Below are positions 40,425 through 50,133 of a stretch of 64,000 nucleotides of DNA, piece after piece (position 1 is the first letter of the stretch; every line of letters begins with the position of its first letter). The notes under the pieces are model-generated. The model searched no databases. It saw only the letters and a list, made by a program, of their open reading frames with translations, and was not told the origin of the DNA. This stretch comes from Acetatifactor sp. GTDB taxonomy: Bacteria; Bacillota; Clostridia; Lachnospirales; Lachnospiraceae. The stretch lies in NCBI GenBank assembly GCA_022511385.1, contig JAFLRN010000002.1, forward strand, positions 41,756-105,755. Direction: 5' to 3'. Made by a program: the position numbers and the translations under genes.

Positions 40425-42502
40425 CAGAAGAAATCGGGAAAGTAAAACTGGATTACAGCAAATATCCGGGTGAGGATCTTTACTGCGACGGCGCGGTGGA
40501 GGATGAGATTTTAGAGATTGTAAGATCCCGGTCAGCGGTGGAGTACGCCGGTATTATTGAGGAGAAGAAGAGCTGGCCCATTCTCTATCATCTTTCACCC
40601 CTGCGGGAAAATATCGTGGACTGGCTTCCAATGGGGCCGGAGGACAAGGTGCTGGAGGTGGGGAGCGGCTGCGGTGCCATTACCGGTGCCTTGGCCAGGA
40701 AGGCGGGAAGCGTCACCTGTGTGGATCTGTCAAAAAAGCGCAGCCTGATCAACGCCCACCGTCATAGCGAATGCGAAAATGTGACGATTCATGTGGGGAA
40801 TTTCCAGGATGTGGAACCGGAGCTTCCCCGGGATTACAGCTATATCTGCCTGATTGGAGTCTTTGAGTATGGCATCAGCTATATCGGCGGGGAGAAGCCC
40901 TTTGAGGATTTCCTGACGCTTTTGCACTCCCATCTGGCGGAGGGCGGAAGGATCGTGATCGCCATTGAGAACAAGTATGGCATGAAATATTTTGCGGGCT
41001 GCAAGGAGGATCATCTGGGAACTTATTTCTCCGGTATTGAAAACTATACGGAGGGTGGGAGTGTGCGGACCTTCAGCAGGCAGGGTCTGGAGAAGATATT
41101 TGCTGCATGCGGCAGCGCTAAATTCCAATTTTATTATCCCTATCCGGATTATAAGTTTATGACCACTCTTTACAGTGACCGCCGTCTGCCAGGCAAAGGA
41201 GAGCTGGCCAATAATCTGCGGAATTTTGACAGGGACAGGATGCTGCTCTTCGACGAGAAAAATGCCTTCGACGGAGTGTTGGAGGACGGTCTTTTTCCTG
41301 TGTTCTCCAATTCTTATCTGGCGGTGTTGGGCGATAGACTGGATGTGGATTATGTGAAGTATTCCAATGACAGGGCGCCGGAGTACAGGATCAGGACGTC
41401 CATATGCCGCAAAGGAGTCAGTGGTCTTTGCGTCAGGAAGGAGCCCTTGGGGCAGGCGGCAGCGGAGCATGTCCGGGGAATGGCGGTGGCCTATGAAAGA
41501 CTGACAAAACGATACACAGGCGGCAGGATAAAGGTCAACCGCTGTAAGCTGAAAGAGCTGGGAGAATCGGTCTGTGCGGAATTTGAGTTTGTGAGGGGAA
41601 GAACGCTTGCGGAACTTCTGGACGACTGTCTGGAGAGAGATGACAAGGAGAGTTTTCAACGTCTTTTTCGGGAGTATGTGGAACGGGTGGGTCATAACAG
41701 TGAGGCGGCAGTGGCAGATTTTGACCTGGTGTTCTCAAACATTCTGGTGGATGGGGACAGGTGGACACTGATCGATTATGAGTGGACCTTTGGGAAGCCG
41801 ATCGATACAAAGGAGCTGGCCTTTCGGGCGGTGTATTGTTATCTTCTTGAGGACGAGAGACGAAACAAGATGGATCTGAGCTGGATCCTGGAGGAGCTGG
41901 GAATCAACGAGGCGGAGGCCGAGGACTTCCGGGAGCAGGAGCGGGAATTTCAAAAGTTTGTCACTGGAAAGCGGCTTGCCATGGCCGAGCTGAGGGACTT
42001 GATCGGCTATCGGGTGATGACGCCCCAGAAGTGGATCGACAGGTATCAAGATTCTGAACTTATCAATCGGGTTCAGGTCTACGAGGACCGGGGTGAGGGA
42101 TTTTGCGAGGAAAAATCCTACTTTGTACAGGAGGCCTATCAAGGGGAAAATCGGATTGAGCTGGCGCTGGAAGTCAGCGGGGATGTGCAGAAGCTGCGTA
42201 TAGATCCGGCCTTCGGCTGCTGTGCAGTGAAAATACAGGAGCTCACCTTCAATGAGGAGCGGGTGCCGCTTAAGAAGCGGAGGGTGCTTACCTGTAACGG
42301 GAAGCTTGTAAAGCCCGCGGAGCGCCGGGGGAAGGCTTACTGTCCCAGTATTGTATTCCCCACAGAGGATCCCAATCTTACCATTTCGCTGTCCGAGCTG
42401 ACGGTCAAGCCGGAAAATAAACTGTATATGAGGATGGAGATCATACGTCTGTCTGAGGAGATGGCCCGGGATATGGCGGGAGCTGGGAAACATGGAAAAT
42501 AA
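40421..42502 (+). CDS. Methyltransferase plus kinase-like protein, candidate WbdD-type chain terminator
   Basis: A 693-residue protein. Residues about 50-250 are a class I SAM methyltransferase (KVLEVGSGCGAITGALA, VDLS). Residues about 330-530 resemble an aminoglycoside-phosphotransferase or WbdD kinase fold: DFDLVFSNILV near 430 would be the catalytic loop and LIDYEWTFG near 449 the metal-binding Asp. The last 150 residues are a beta-rich domain without a known signature. WbdD caps O-antigen chains with phosphate and methyl groups so that Wzt recognises them. The gene overlaps wzt and the next glycosyltransferase, so a capping role is likely but inferred; the kinase loop lacks the usual His. 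Confidence 0.7.
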   Translation: MTEEIGKVKLDYSKYPGEDLYCDGAVEDEILEIVRSRSAVEYAGIIEEKKSWPILYHLSPLRENIVDWLPMGPEDKVLEVGSGCGAITGALARKAGSVTCVDLSKKRSLINAHRHSECENVTIHVGNFQDVEPELPRDYSYICLIGVFEYGISYIGGEKPFEDFLTLLHSHLAEGGRIVIAIENKYGMKYFAGCKEDHLGTYFSGIENYTEGGSVRTFSRQGLEKIFAACGSAKFQFYYPYPDYKFMTTLYSDRRLPGKGELANNLRNFDRDRMLLFDEKNAFDGVLEDGLFPVFSNSYLAVLGDRLDVDYVKYSNDRAPEYRIRTSICRKGVSGLCVRKEPLGQAAAEHVRGMAVAYERLTKRYTGGRIKVNRCKLKELGESVCAEFEFVRGRTLAELLDDCLERDDKESFQRLFREYVERVGHNSEAAVADFDLVFSNILVDGDRWTLIDYEWTFGKPIDTKELAFRAVYCYLLEDERRNKMDLSWILEELGINEAEAEDFREQEREFQKFVTGKRLAMAELRDLIGYRVMTPQKWIDRYQDSELINRVQVYEDRGEGFCEEKSYFVQEAYQGENRIELALEVSGDVQKLRIDPAFGCCAVKIQELTFNEERVPLKKRRVLTCNGKLVKPAERRGKAYCPSIVFPTEDPNLTISLSELTVKPENKLYMRMEIIRLSEEMARDMAGAGKHGK

Positions 42503-44645
42503 TGTGAGCATAAAGAATCTGGTGAAGCAGGCGTTGATCAAAAAAGAGAATAAAGCCTACCTCAGGCGCCTGCAGCAAAGGCAGGTGACTTATCCGGATT
42601 GGGTGGCCAAACAGGAGGCAGATTGGACGAAAAAGGATGCCGGTTTCAGGGAGGAGTGTGTCGGACAGCAGTGGACACAGCCGGAAAATTCAACGGAAAA
42701 CAGCCAGGCAGAAGAGGATTTTGTAGTGATCTGTGCGTCAGAGGGTTCACTCAGTAAGAATGCCTTGCGTAATATCGGGTGTTATTTTTTAAAATATCCG
42801 AAGGTTCAATTGCTGTACGGTGATGAGGATGTGTGGCCGGAAAGCAGCCGGATTATGGATGTGCAGAAGGAACGCGGATTTCCCTGGTTTAAGCCGGACT
42901 GGTCACCGGATCTGCTGGACAGCTGTCTTTATTTTGGAAGCGTGACTGCTCTGCGAAAGGAACTGTTTGACAAGGTACAGGCGGAGCATGGACAGCTGCC
43001 GGGAGGCTCCGGGCAAAAGTATTTGGAAGTGTTTTATAAGGGGAATAGAGAAGGCGTGGATTATGAGGTGAAGGATCTCGCCGCATATAGGGAGTGGCTG
43101 CACAACTGTCTGGCGTTTGCGGGTGCATACGAAAAAGGAAGCGCTGTGGTGGGGCATGTTCCGCGGATTCTGTTCCATGCCGAAGACCCAAAGGAACAGC
43201 TTTTGTTTTTTGATGACACACCCTTAAAGCTTGACACAGGTAATGTTCAGAAGTTTCGGAAGTGCAGGCTGGACCCGGCCACACAGAAGAGCGCTGGAGC
43301 GGAGACAGGAGAGCCCGTGGTGTCCGTGGTGATTCCTTCCAAGGACCAGCCGGAAGTATTGGAGAAATGCCTTCGAGGCTGCCGGCTGGCTGGCGGCATC
43401 GGATATGAGAACAGCAGCAAAGATTATCAGTCCGTGGGCAGTCTGCCGCTGGAGGTGCTTCTCGTGGACAACGGCAGCAGCCAGCACAACAGGGAAAAGG
43501 TGGAACGCATGGTGCGGGAGCTGGATGCACCGAATTTTCGCATCCGCTATCTGTATCAGCCCATGGAATTTAATTTTTCCCAAATGTGCAACCTTGGAGC
43601 GGAACAGGCCCGGGGTGAGTTCCTTCTGTTTTTAAACGACGATGTGGAGCTTTGCCTGCCCGGCTGTATAGAAACAATGGCGGCGCTGGCAGGACGGCCT
43701 TTTACGGGAGCAGTGGGAATGAAGCTTCTCTATCCGAAGTCCACCCGTATTCAACATGCGGGAATTACCAATCTTCCCATGGGGCCTGTGCATAAGCTGC
43801 AGTTCTTGGATGATAACATGCGTTATTATTATGGCGCTAACAGAGGATATAGAAATGTGCTGGCGGTGACGGCGGCCTGTCTGATGGTGGCGAGGGATAA
43901 GTTTTTGGAAGCAGGGAGCTTTGCGGAGGAGCTGCAGGTTGCTTTTAACGATGTGGATCTGTGTTTTCGGCTTCATGAGCTGGGGTACTGGAACGTATGC
44001 ATAAATGATATGTACGCATATCATTATGAATCCCTGAGCCGGGGGGATGATGAATCGACTGAGAAGCTGGAAAGGCTTTTTGGAGAGCGGGACAGGCTCT
44101 ATGGCAGGCATCCGCAGCTGGCAGGAGTGGATCCCTTTTATTCAGTCCATCTCAATCGGGAAGGGCTTGACACCCGCATTCGCCCAGCCTACGTCACAGC
44201 CTGTAATCGGTTTCAGCAGGTGAAGGGTCCGCTGGGAAAATTTGATTCTGCAGGCAGCAGGCAGGATCCCTGTCTTCTGGTGCGGATAGAGGAATGTCGG
44301 ATTGGAAGGCTTCAGGGGTATGGCGTTGTGCTGGGGGATAATAACGCTTGTTATGAAATGCGGCTGCTTTTCCGCTTTTTGAGTCAGACAGAGATGGTGA
44401 CAGGCAGTGAAGTTGAAAAATCGGAAAATGACAATATATATGTCATAAAGCTTGCTGAGCAGCACCGTCCAGACCTTGAGGAAAATATGCCTGATCAGGT
44501 GAATGTTGCTCTGAGCGGCTTTGCAGTAGAACTGAAGGAGACCGTGCTGCCCACGGGAAGGTATCAGCTGGGACTGGCAGCCCGAAACAGGGTGACGGGC
44601 CTGAGACTGGTGAACTGGAGCAATCGATATCTTGTGATGGAATGA
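42492..44645 (+). CDS. Two-domain GT2 glycosyltransferase
   Basis: A 717-residue protein. Residues about 70-230 look like a reduced GT2 domain (LLYGDEDVW, FPWFKPDWSPDLLDS) lacking its first nucleotide-binding strand. Residues about 275-560 are a full GT2 catalytic domain: VVSVVIPSKDQPEVL, LLVDNGSS, FLNDDVELCLPGC (metal site), AVTAACLMVARDKF and AFNDVDLCFRL. It resembles rhamnosyltransferase-like enzymes that build the repeating backbone of wall polysaccharides. The final 150 residues are beta-rich, like the tail of the capping protein it overlaps. Substrates are unknown. Confidence 0.82.
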   Translation: MENNVSIKNLVKQALIKKENKAYLRRLQQRQVTYPDWVAKQEADWTKKDAGFREECVGQQWTQPENSTENSQAEEDFVVICASEGSLSKNALRNIGCYFLKYPKVQLLYGDEDVWPESSRIMDVQKERGFPWFKPDWSPDLLDSCLYFGSVTALRKELFDKVQAEHGQLPGGSGQKYLEVFYKGNREGVDYEVKDLAAYREWLHNCLAFAGAYEKGSAVVGHVPRILFHAEDPKEQLLFFDDTPLKLDTGNVQKFRKCRLDPATQKSAGAETGEPVVSVVIPSKDQPEVLEKCLRGCRLAGGIGYENSSKDYQSVGSLPLEVLLVDNGSSQHNREKVERMVRELDAPNFRIRYLYQPMEFNFSQMCNLGAEQARGEFLLFLNDDVELCLPGCIETMAALAGRPFTGAVGMKLLYPKSTRIQHAGITNLPMGPVHKLQFLDDNMRYYYGANRGYRNVLAVTAACLMVARDKFLEAGSFAEELQVAFNDVDLCFRLHELGYWNVCINDMYAYHYESLSRGDDESTEKLERLFGERDRLYGRHPQLAGVDPFYSVHLNREGLDTRIRPAYVTACNRFQQVKGPLGKFDSAGSRQDPCLLVRIEECRIGRLQGYGVVLGDNNACYEMRLLFRFLSQTEMVTGSEVEKSENDNIYVIKLAEQHRPDLEENMPDQVNVALSGFAVELKETVLPTGRYQLGLAARNRVTGLRLVNWSNRYLVME

Positions 44646-44652
44646 AAAGGGA

Positions 44653-46812
44653 ATGGAGCAGACAAGAGGAATAGACGGGATGAATTCTATGCACGATGAA
44701 GAAACATTGGATTATAGGGAGGCCTACGAACAGGAGCATCTGAAATGCGCAGAGCTGGCAGGCAGGGTTGCAGATCTTGAGGCAAAGAACGAGGAGCTTT
44801 TGTGGAAGCTGGACAGGATCAGGAAAAATCCTCTCTGGAAGGCGAGCAAGCCTTTCAGAAGCTGCGTGCACTGGCTGATACGCCAGAAGGACAGGCTGGC
44901 TAACTGCGGCGGGCTCCGGGGTGTGATACACAAGCTGGGCTATAAGAAAAGAGAGCGGGCAGCCATGAGGCAGTTTGGAACCGAGAGCTTTCCAACGCCG
45001 GAGCAGGCTGCTGTGGAACGCGCGGCACAGTTTCCCAGGATGGTGAAGATCAGCATCCTGGTGCCCCTTTGGAATAACAAGCGGGAATTTCAGATTGAAA
45101 TGCTGGATTCCGTTATGAACCAGACCTATGAGAACTGGGAGCTGTGTCTGGCGGACGGCTCGGACGAAGCCCACAGTTATATTGGTGATATCTGCCGGGA
45201 ATATGCGGAAAAAGCGGGCGGCAGGATTGTTTATAAGCATCTGGAGAAAAATAGCGGTATTGCGGGCAACACAAACGCCTGCCTGCAGATGGCCACCGGC
45301 GAATACATTGGGCTGCTGGATCAGGACGACATCCTTCACCCCAGCGTGCTATATGAGTATGTGAAGGCTATCAACGAGCAGGGGGCGGATTATCTCTACT
45401 GCGACGAAACCACCTTTAAAGGCGGCGACATCAACAAGATGTTGACCATGCATTTTAAGCCGGACTTTGCGCCAGACAATTTAAGGGCAAACAACTACAT
45501 CTGCCATTTTAGCGTTTTTGCAAGGGAACTGCTGGATGGCAGCGAACTGTTCCGGCCAAAATTTGACGGCAGCCAGGATCATGATATGATCCTGCGGCTG
45601 ACGGACAATGCAAAGAAAATTGTTCATGTGCCCAGGCTTATGTATTATTGGCGCAGCCATTCCGGCAGCGTGGCCTCCGGCATTGACGCAAAGCCCTATG
45701 CCATCGAAGCGGCAAAGGGAGCGGTGGCGGAGCATTTGAGAAAGCATGGCTATGAACATTTCAAGATTGAGAGCACCAGAGCCTTTGAGACCATTTTCCG
45801 CATCCGGTATCAGATTATTGGAACACCCAAGATCTCCATTGTGATCGCAAATAAGGATCACCTGGAGGATCTGCAGCGATGTGTCACTTCTATCAGGGAG
45901 AAGTCCACCTATGATAATTATGAGATCATCATTGTGGAAAATAACAGCACTACGGATGAGATCAAGGGATATTACAGTGAGCTGTTAGGGTATGACTATG
46001 GAGAGGCATTGAATGACTTTATGTCCAGGGCCGTAAAAGCAGATATGCCAAAAAATGCAGACGGTACCTCAGATCATGGCAGCACTGGGGCTGACAATGC
46101 ATCTGGGTCAGCGGTAGACAGCGGAGCCATGCACAGTGAGGATAATAAAATAACGGTAGTTACCTATAGAGGCTCTTTTAACTACTCAGCTGTCAACAAC
46201 CTGGGAGTCAGCTATTCCACAGGCGATTATATTCTGCTCCTGAATAACGATACAGAAGTCATAACCGTAAACTGGATGGAAGAGCTGCTCATGTATGCCC
46301 AGCGCCAGGACGTGGGGGCCGTTGGGGCAAAGCTCTACTATGGCGACAGGACGATCCAGCATGCAGGTGTTGTGATCGGGCTGGGAGCCCATCGGACTGC
46401 AGGGCACACCCATTACAAGCAGCATCGCCAGAACCTGGGATACATGGGAAGACTTTGTTATGCCCAGAATGTGACAGCTGTTACGGGCGCCTGTCTGATG
46501 GTCAAAAAGAGCCTGTATACGGAGGTGGGCGGTCTGGACGAGGACTTTGCCATATCCTTAAACGATGTGGACCTTTGCCTGAAGCTGCGGGAGAAAGGGC
46601 TGCTCAATGTGTTCACGCCCTTTGCGGAGCTCTATCACTATGAATCCGTGTCCAGAGGACTGGATGACCGTGGGGAAAAGGCGGAGCGTTATAACAGAGA
46701 ATCCGGGAAGTTCAGGGAGAAGTGGAAGGCGGTGTTGGAGGCAGGAGATCCCTACTATAATCCCAATTTTTCCCTGGACAGAAGCGATTTTTCACTGAAG
46801 CTACAGCAGTAA
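44653..46812 (+). CDS. Bifunctional (double) GT2 glycosyltransferase
   Basis: A 719-residue protein. An N-terminal coiled coil (about 20-60, LAGRVADLEAKNEELLWKL) precedes two complete GT2 domains. The first (about 133-380) has ISILVPLWNNKREF, DGSDEAHS and LLDQDDILHPS; the second (about 392-690) has ISIVIANKDHLEDL, ENNSTTDE, LLNNDTEVI and SLNDVDLCLKL. Between the ENNSTTDE strand and the rest of domain two lies an insert of about 60 residues, half of it Gly/Ser/Ala/Asp-rich. Paired catalytic domains usually add two different linkages in turn. ATG 44653 has AAGGGA very close; ATG 44680 after AGAGGA is an alternative. Confidence 0.85.
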   Translation: MEQTRGIDGMNSMHDEETLDYREAYEQEHLKCAELAGRVADLEAKNEELLWKLDRIRKNPLWKASKPFRSCVHWLIRQKDRLANCGGLRGVIHKLGYKKRERAAMRQFGTESFPTPEQAAVERAAQFPRMVKISILVPLWNNKREFQIEMLDSVMNQTYENWELCLADGSDEAHSYIGDICREYAEKAGGRIVYKHLEKNSGIAGNTNACLQMATGEYIGLLDQDDILHPSVLYEYVKAINEQGADYLYCDETTFKGGDINKMLTMHFKPDFAPDNLRANNYICHFSVFARELLDGSELFRPKFDGSQDHDMILRLTDNAKKIVHVPRLMYYWRSHSGSVASGIDAKPYAIEAAKGAVAEHLRKHGYEHFKIESTRAFETIFRIRYQIIGTPKISIVIANKDHLEDLQRCVTSIREKSTYDNYEIIIVENNSTTDEIKGYYSELLGYDYGEALNDFMSRAVKADMPKNADGTSDHGSTGADNASGSAVDSGAMHSEDNKITVVTYRGSFNYSAVNNLGVSYSTGDYILLLNNDTEVITVNWMEELLMYAQRQDVGAVGAKLYYGDRTIQHAGVVIGLGAHRTAGHTHYKQHRQNLGYMGRLCYAQNVTAVTGACLMVKKSLYTEVGGLDEDFAISLNDVDLCLKLREKGLLNVFTPFAELYHYESVSRGLDDRGEKAERYNRESGKFREKWKAVLEAGDPYYNPNFSLDRSDFSLKLQQ

Positions 46813-46973
46813 TGTACCATTGGATTATCATTGACACTTTGCCGAAATCAGCCCAGACCTGTGAGAAGAAACATAATTGGACACGATGAGGGTTCCTACG
46901 GGATGAGGGTTCCAGCGAGATTTCTGTAGAATAATTTCCCAAAGTATGATATACTATTCACATGTAAAATTTT

Positions 46974-47007
46974 CCGGGAAACTGTGAAAGCGCAGACACA
47001 GTTCCGG
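46974..47007 (+). promoter_or_regulatory. Leader hairpin before the phosphoglucomutase gene
   Basis: CCGGGAAACTGTG pairs with CACAGTTCCGG around a ten-base loop. There is no T-run, so it is more likely an mRNA leader structure than a terminator. A TATACT at 46950-46955, in an extended TGATATACT context, is a possible but weak promoter. The rest of the 236-base gap holds a 17-base duplication (46885-46918) and nothing else I can identify. Confidence 0.45.
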
Positions 47008-47048
47008 ATTATAAATACATAACCTGCGCAGAAATGAGGTAGAGCAAA

Positions 47049-48770
47049 ATGAGCTTTATGGAGGAATTCAACTTTTGGCTGAATGACGACTACTTTGACC
47101 AGGAGACAAAGAACGAGCTGCTGGCGATTCGAGGCGACGAGAAGGAGATTGAGGATCGCTTCTATCGGGAGCTGGAGTTCGGTACCGGCGGACTGCGCGG
47201 CGTGATCGGCGCGGGTACGAACCGCATGAATATCTACACTGTACGCAAGGCTACCCAGGGCTTGGCAAACTTTATCTTAAAGCAGGGTACACAGGCCAAG
47301 GGCGTTGCCATTGCATATGATTCCAGAAATATGTCTCCTGAATTTGCTGACGAGGCGGCTCTCTGTCTGGCGGCCAACGGGATCAAGGCATACGTGTTTG
47401 ACTCCCTGAGACCGACCCCGGAGCTTTCCTTTGCGCTCCGCACCCTGGGCTGTACCGCGGGCATTGTGGTGACTGCAAGCCATAACCCGCCGGAATACAA
47501 CGGATACAAGGTGTACTGGGAGGACGGTGCACAGGTGACTGCTCCCAAGGATAAGCAGATCATTGAGGAAGTGCAGAGCATCAAGGATTACCATACAGTC
47601 AAGACCATGTCCAAGGCTGACGCCCAGTCCCAGGGTCTCTATCAGGTCATTGGCAAAGAGATTGACGATAAGTATATGGCGGAGCTGAAGAAGCAGATCA
47701 TCCATCCCGATGTGATTTCCGAGATGGCCGATGATATCAAGATTGTATATACTCCCCTCTGCGGAACGGGCAATCTGCCTGTGAGAAGGATTCTGTCCGA
47801 GCTGGGCTTCAAGCACGTTTATGTGGTTCCCGAGCAGGAGAATCCCGATCCCAAGTTTACCACTTTGGAGTATCCCAACCCCGAGGATCCCAAGGCATTC
47901 ACTTACGCGCTGCGGCTGGCAAAGGAGAAGGATGCTGATATCGTGCTGGCTACCGATCCTGACGCAGACCGTCTTGGCGTATATGCCAAGGATGCAAAGA
48001 CCGGTGAGTACGTTTCCTTCACCGGCAATATGTCCGGTATGCTGATCGCAGAATACATACTGCGTGAGAAGACCGCTACCGGCACCATGCCCGCCAATCC
48101 CGCGCTTGTGACCACCATCGTGACCACCAACATGACTAGACCCATCACCGCCGCATACAATGTAAAGCTCATTGAGGTGCTGACAGGATTTAAGTTCATT
48201 GGTGAGCAGATCAAGCTGTTTGAACAGTCCGGCAGCAATAATTATGTGTTCGGCCTGGAGGAGAGCTACGGCTGTCTGGCAGGAACCCACGCAAGGGATA
48301 AAGATGCCATCGTAGCAGTGATGTGTCTCTGCGAGGTTGCTGCGTTCTGTAAGAAGCAGGGCAAGACGCTGTGGGATATGATGCTGGATACTTATGAGAA
48401 ATACGGATATTATAAGGAGAGCCAGTACACCATCACCCTGAAGGGCATTGACGGCTCCAAGCAGATTGCAGAGATCATGGATAAGCTCCGCAACAATCCT
48501 CCCAAGTCCTTTGGCAGCCTGCAGGTGCTGAAGTTCAGGGACTACCAGACTGACAGAACTCTGGACATGGTTACCGGCGCGGAAGGAACCACCGGCCTGC
48601 CCAAGTCTAACGTGCTCTATTTTGAACTGCCCGATGATGCGTGGTGCTGCGCCCGTCCTTCCGGAACAGAGCCTAAGATCAAATTCTATATGGGCGTGAA
48701 GGGAACAAGCATTGAGGATGCACAGGCCAGACTGGAAAAGCTGACCGAGGATCTGAAAGCGGTACTGTGA
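47049..48770 (+). CDS. pgcA: Phosphoglucomutase/phosphomannomutase
   Basis: A 573-residue alpha-D-phosphohexomutase. TASHNPPEYNGYKVYW near residue 141 contains the phosphoserine, DPDADRLGVYAKD near 303 binds magnesium, GLEESYG reads the sugar and RPSGTEPKIKFYMG near the end binds phosphate. The length fits the PgcA (YhxB) type of Firmicutes. It interconverts glucose 6-phosphate and glucose 1-phosphate, which RfbA then uses, linking central metabolism to the cluster. The following GT2 gene starts one base after its stop. Codon use is more GC-rich and regular than in its neighbours, as expected for a highly expressed enzyme. Confidence 0.95.
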   Translation: MSFMEEFNFWLNDDYFDQETKNELLAIRGDEKEIEDRFYRELEFGTGGLRGVIGAGTNRMNIYTVRKATQGLANFILKQGTQAKGVAIAYDSRNMSPEFADEAALCLAANGIKAYVFDSLRPTPELSFALRTLGCTAGIVVTASHNPPEYNGYKVYWEDGAQVTAPKDKQIIEEVQSIKDYHTVKTMSKADAQSQGLYQVIGKEIDDKYMAELKKQIIHPDVISEMADDIKIVYTPLCGTGNLPVRRILSELGFKHVYVVPEQENPDPKFTTLEYPNPEDPKAFTYALRLAKEKDADIVLATDPDADRLGVYAKDAKTGEYVSFTGNMSGMLIAEYILREKTATGTMPANPALVTTIVTTNMTRPITAAYNVKLIEVLTGFKFIGEQIKLFEQSGSNNYVFGLEESYGCLAGTHARDKDAIVAVMCLCEVAAFCKKQGKTLWDMMLDTYEKYGYYKESQYTITLKGIDGSKQIAEIMDKLRNNPPKSFGSLQVLKFRDYQTDRTLDMVTGAEGTTGLPKSNVLYFELPDDAWCCARPSGTEPKIKFYMGVKGTSIEDAQARLEKLTEDLKAVL

Positions 48771-48771
48771 C

Positions 48772-50133
48772 ATGGCCGGAAAGGTAAATGGTGTCAATAT
48801 CAGGAAAACCATATATTTTCTAAGACGAAACGGCATTAAGAACACTTGTTATGTAATTTGGGAGAGGCTGGCTGCACGCAGGCAGCCTCTTTACCGTTTT
48901 ACTCCGCCCCGTGAGGAAGAACTGGCCAGGCAGCGCATGGTGTGCAAAGCTGTGAAGCCTGAGCATACCATCAGCGTAGTGGTTCCCTGTTACCGCACTT
49001 CCTCCAGGCACCTGCTGGAAATGATAGACTCCGTCCGCCATCAGACGTATCCCCGTTGGGAGCTGATTTTGGCAGATGCCACAGAGGATGACAGCGTGGA
49101 GCAGGTTGTCCGCACTGTAACAGATTCCAGGATCCGTTATATCCGCCTGCCAGAAAATAAAGGAATTGCAGAAAATACCAATCGGGGTATCGAACTGGCT
49201 GCCGGAGATTATGTGGGGCTTCTGGACCATGACGACCTGTTGACCCAGGATGCGTTGTTCCAGATGGCAATGGCCGTCTCCCAGAGGGAGAAGAAGGGGA
49301 TGGAAACGCTGCTTCTCTATTCCGATGAGGACAAATGTGACGGAGACGGAACAGTATATTATGAGCCAAATTTTAAAGAGGACTTTAATTTGGATCTGCT
49401 CCTGAGCAATAACTATATCTGCCATTTTCTGGTGATGGAACGTAGTCTGATCCAAAGGCTTACACTGCGCACGGAATACGATGGAGCCCAGGATTATGAT
49501 CTGGTGCTGCGGGCAGCCGACACGCTGGCAGGCCGGGAGGACAGCATTGTCCATGTCCCGAAAGTTCTTTATCACTGGCGGTGCCACGAGGCTTCCACTG
49601 CGGAAAATCCTCGGAGTAAGCTGTATGCCTACGAAGCAGGCCGCCGGGCGGTGCAGAGCTTTGCAGATAAAAGTGGCTGGCAGGCAAAAGCGGCGGACAC
49701 AGTCCATTTGGGCTTTTATCGGCTGGAATACGCGGGAGATCCCTTTGCGTCCAGACCGGACCTCGGAGCCTTGGGAGGTCCGCTGATCCGGAAGGCCAGG
49801 ATCTGCGGCGGAAGATTGAAAGAGGATGGAAGTGTTTATTACGAGGGACTGCATCACCGTTTCAGCGGATATCTGAACCGGGCGGCGCTGCACCAGGATG
49901 CGGAGGCGCTGGATATCCGAAACATCCGGGTCAGAGAAGAGGCTTGGGAGCTGTTTCGGGAAGTCGTGGGAGTCCCCTGGAAGACTCTGCCGGGACAGGA
50001 AATTTTTGATTTTTCGTCCTTGCCGGAGGGCACAGATTATAAGGCGGCGAGTCTGGCTCTCGGTCAGGCCCTGCGAAAGGCGGGGTACAGACTTCTGTAT
50101 CTGCCGGAATATGAGAGAGTGCTGAAAGTATGA
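48772..50133 (+). CDS. GT2 glycosyltransferase
   Basis: A 453-residue soluble GT2 enzyme. ISVVVPCYRTSSRHL (about 65-79), LADATEDDS, GDYVGLLDHDDLLTQDAL (metal site, about 145-160), LYSDEDKCDGDG, NYICHFLVMER and YDGAQDYDLVLRA follow in an order shared with domain one of the 44653 protein. The C-terminal 120 residues look like the beginning of a second GT2 domain that has lost its core. It overlaps the next glycosyltransferase gene by four bases (ATGA). Role: elongation of the wall polysaccharide; sugars not known. Confidence 0.85.
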   Translation: MAGKVNGVNIRKTIYFLRRNGIKNTCYVIWERLAARRQPLYRFTPPREEELARQRMVCKAVKPEHTISVVVPCYRTSSRHLLEMIDSVRHQTYPRWELILADATEDDSVEQVVRTVTDSRIRYIRLPENKGIAENTNRGIELAAGDYVGLLDHDDLLTQDALFQMAMAVSQREKKGMETLLLYSDEDKCDGDGTVYYEPNFKEDFNLDLLLSNNYICHFLVMERSLIQRLTLRTEYDGAQDYDLVLRAADTLAGREDSIVHVPKVLYHWRCHEASTAENPRSKLYAYEAGRRAVQSFADKSGWQAKAADTVHLGFYRLEYAGDPFASRPDLGALGGPLIRKARICGGRLKEDGSVYYEGLHHRFSGYLNRAALHQDAEALDIRNIRVREEAWELFREVVGVPWKTLPGQEIFDFSSLPEGTDYKAASLALGQALRKAGYRLLYLPEYERVLKV

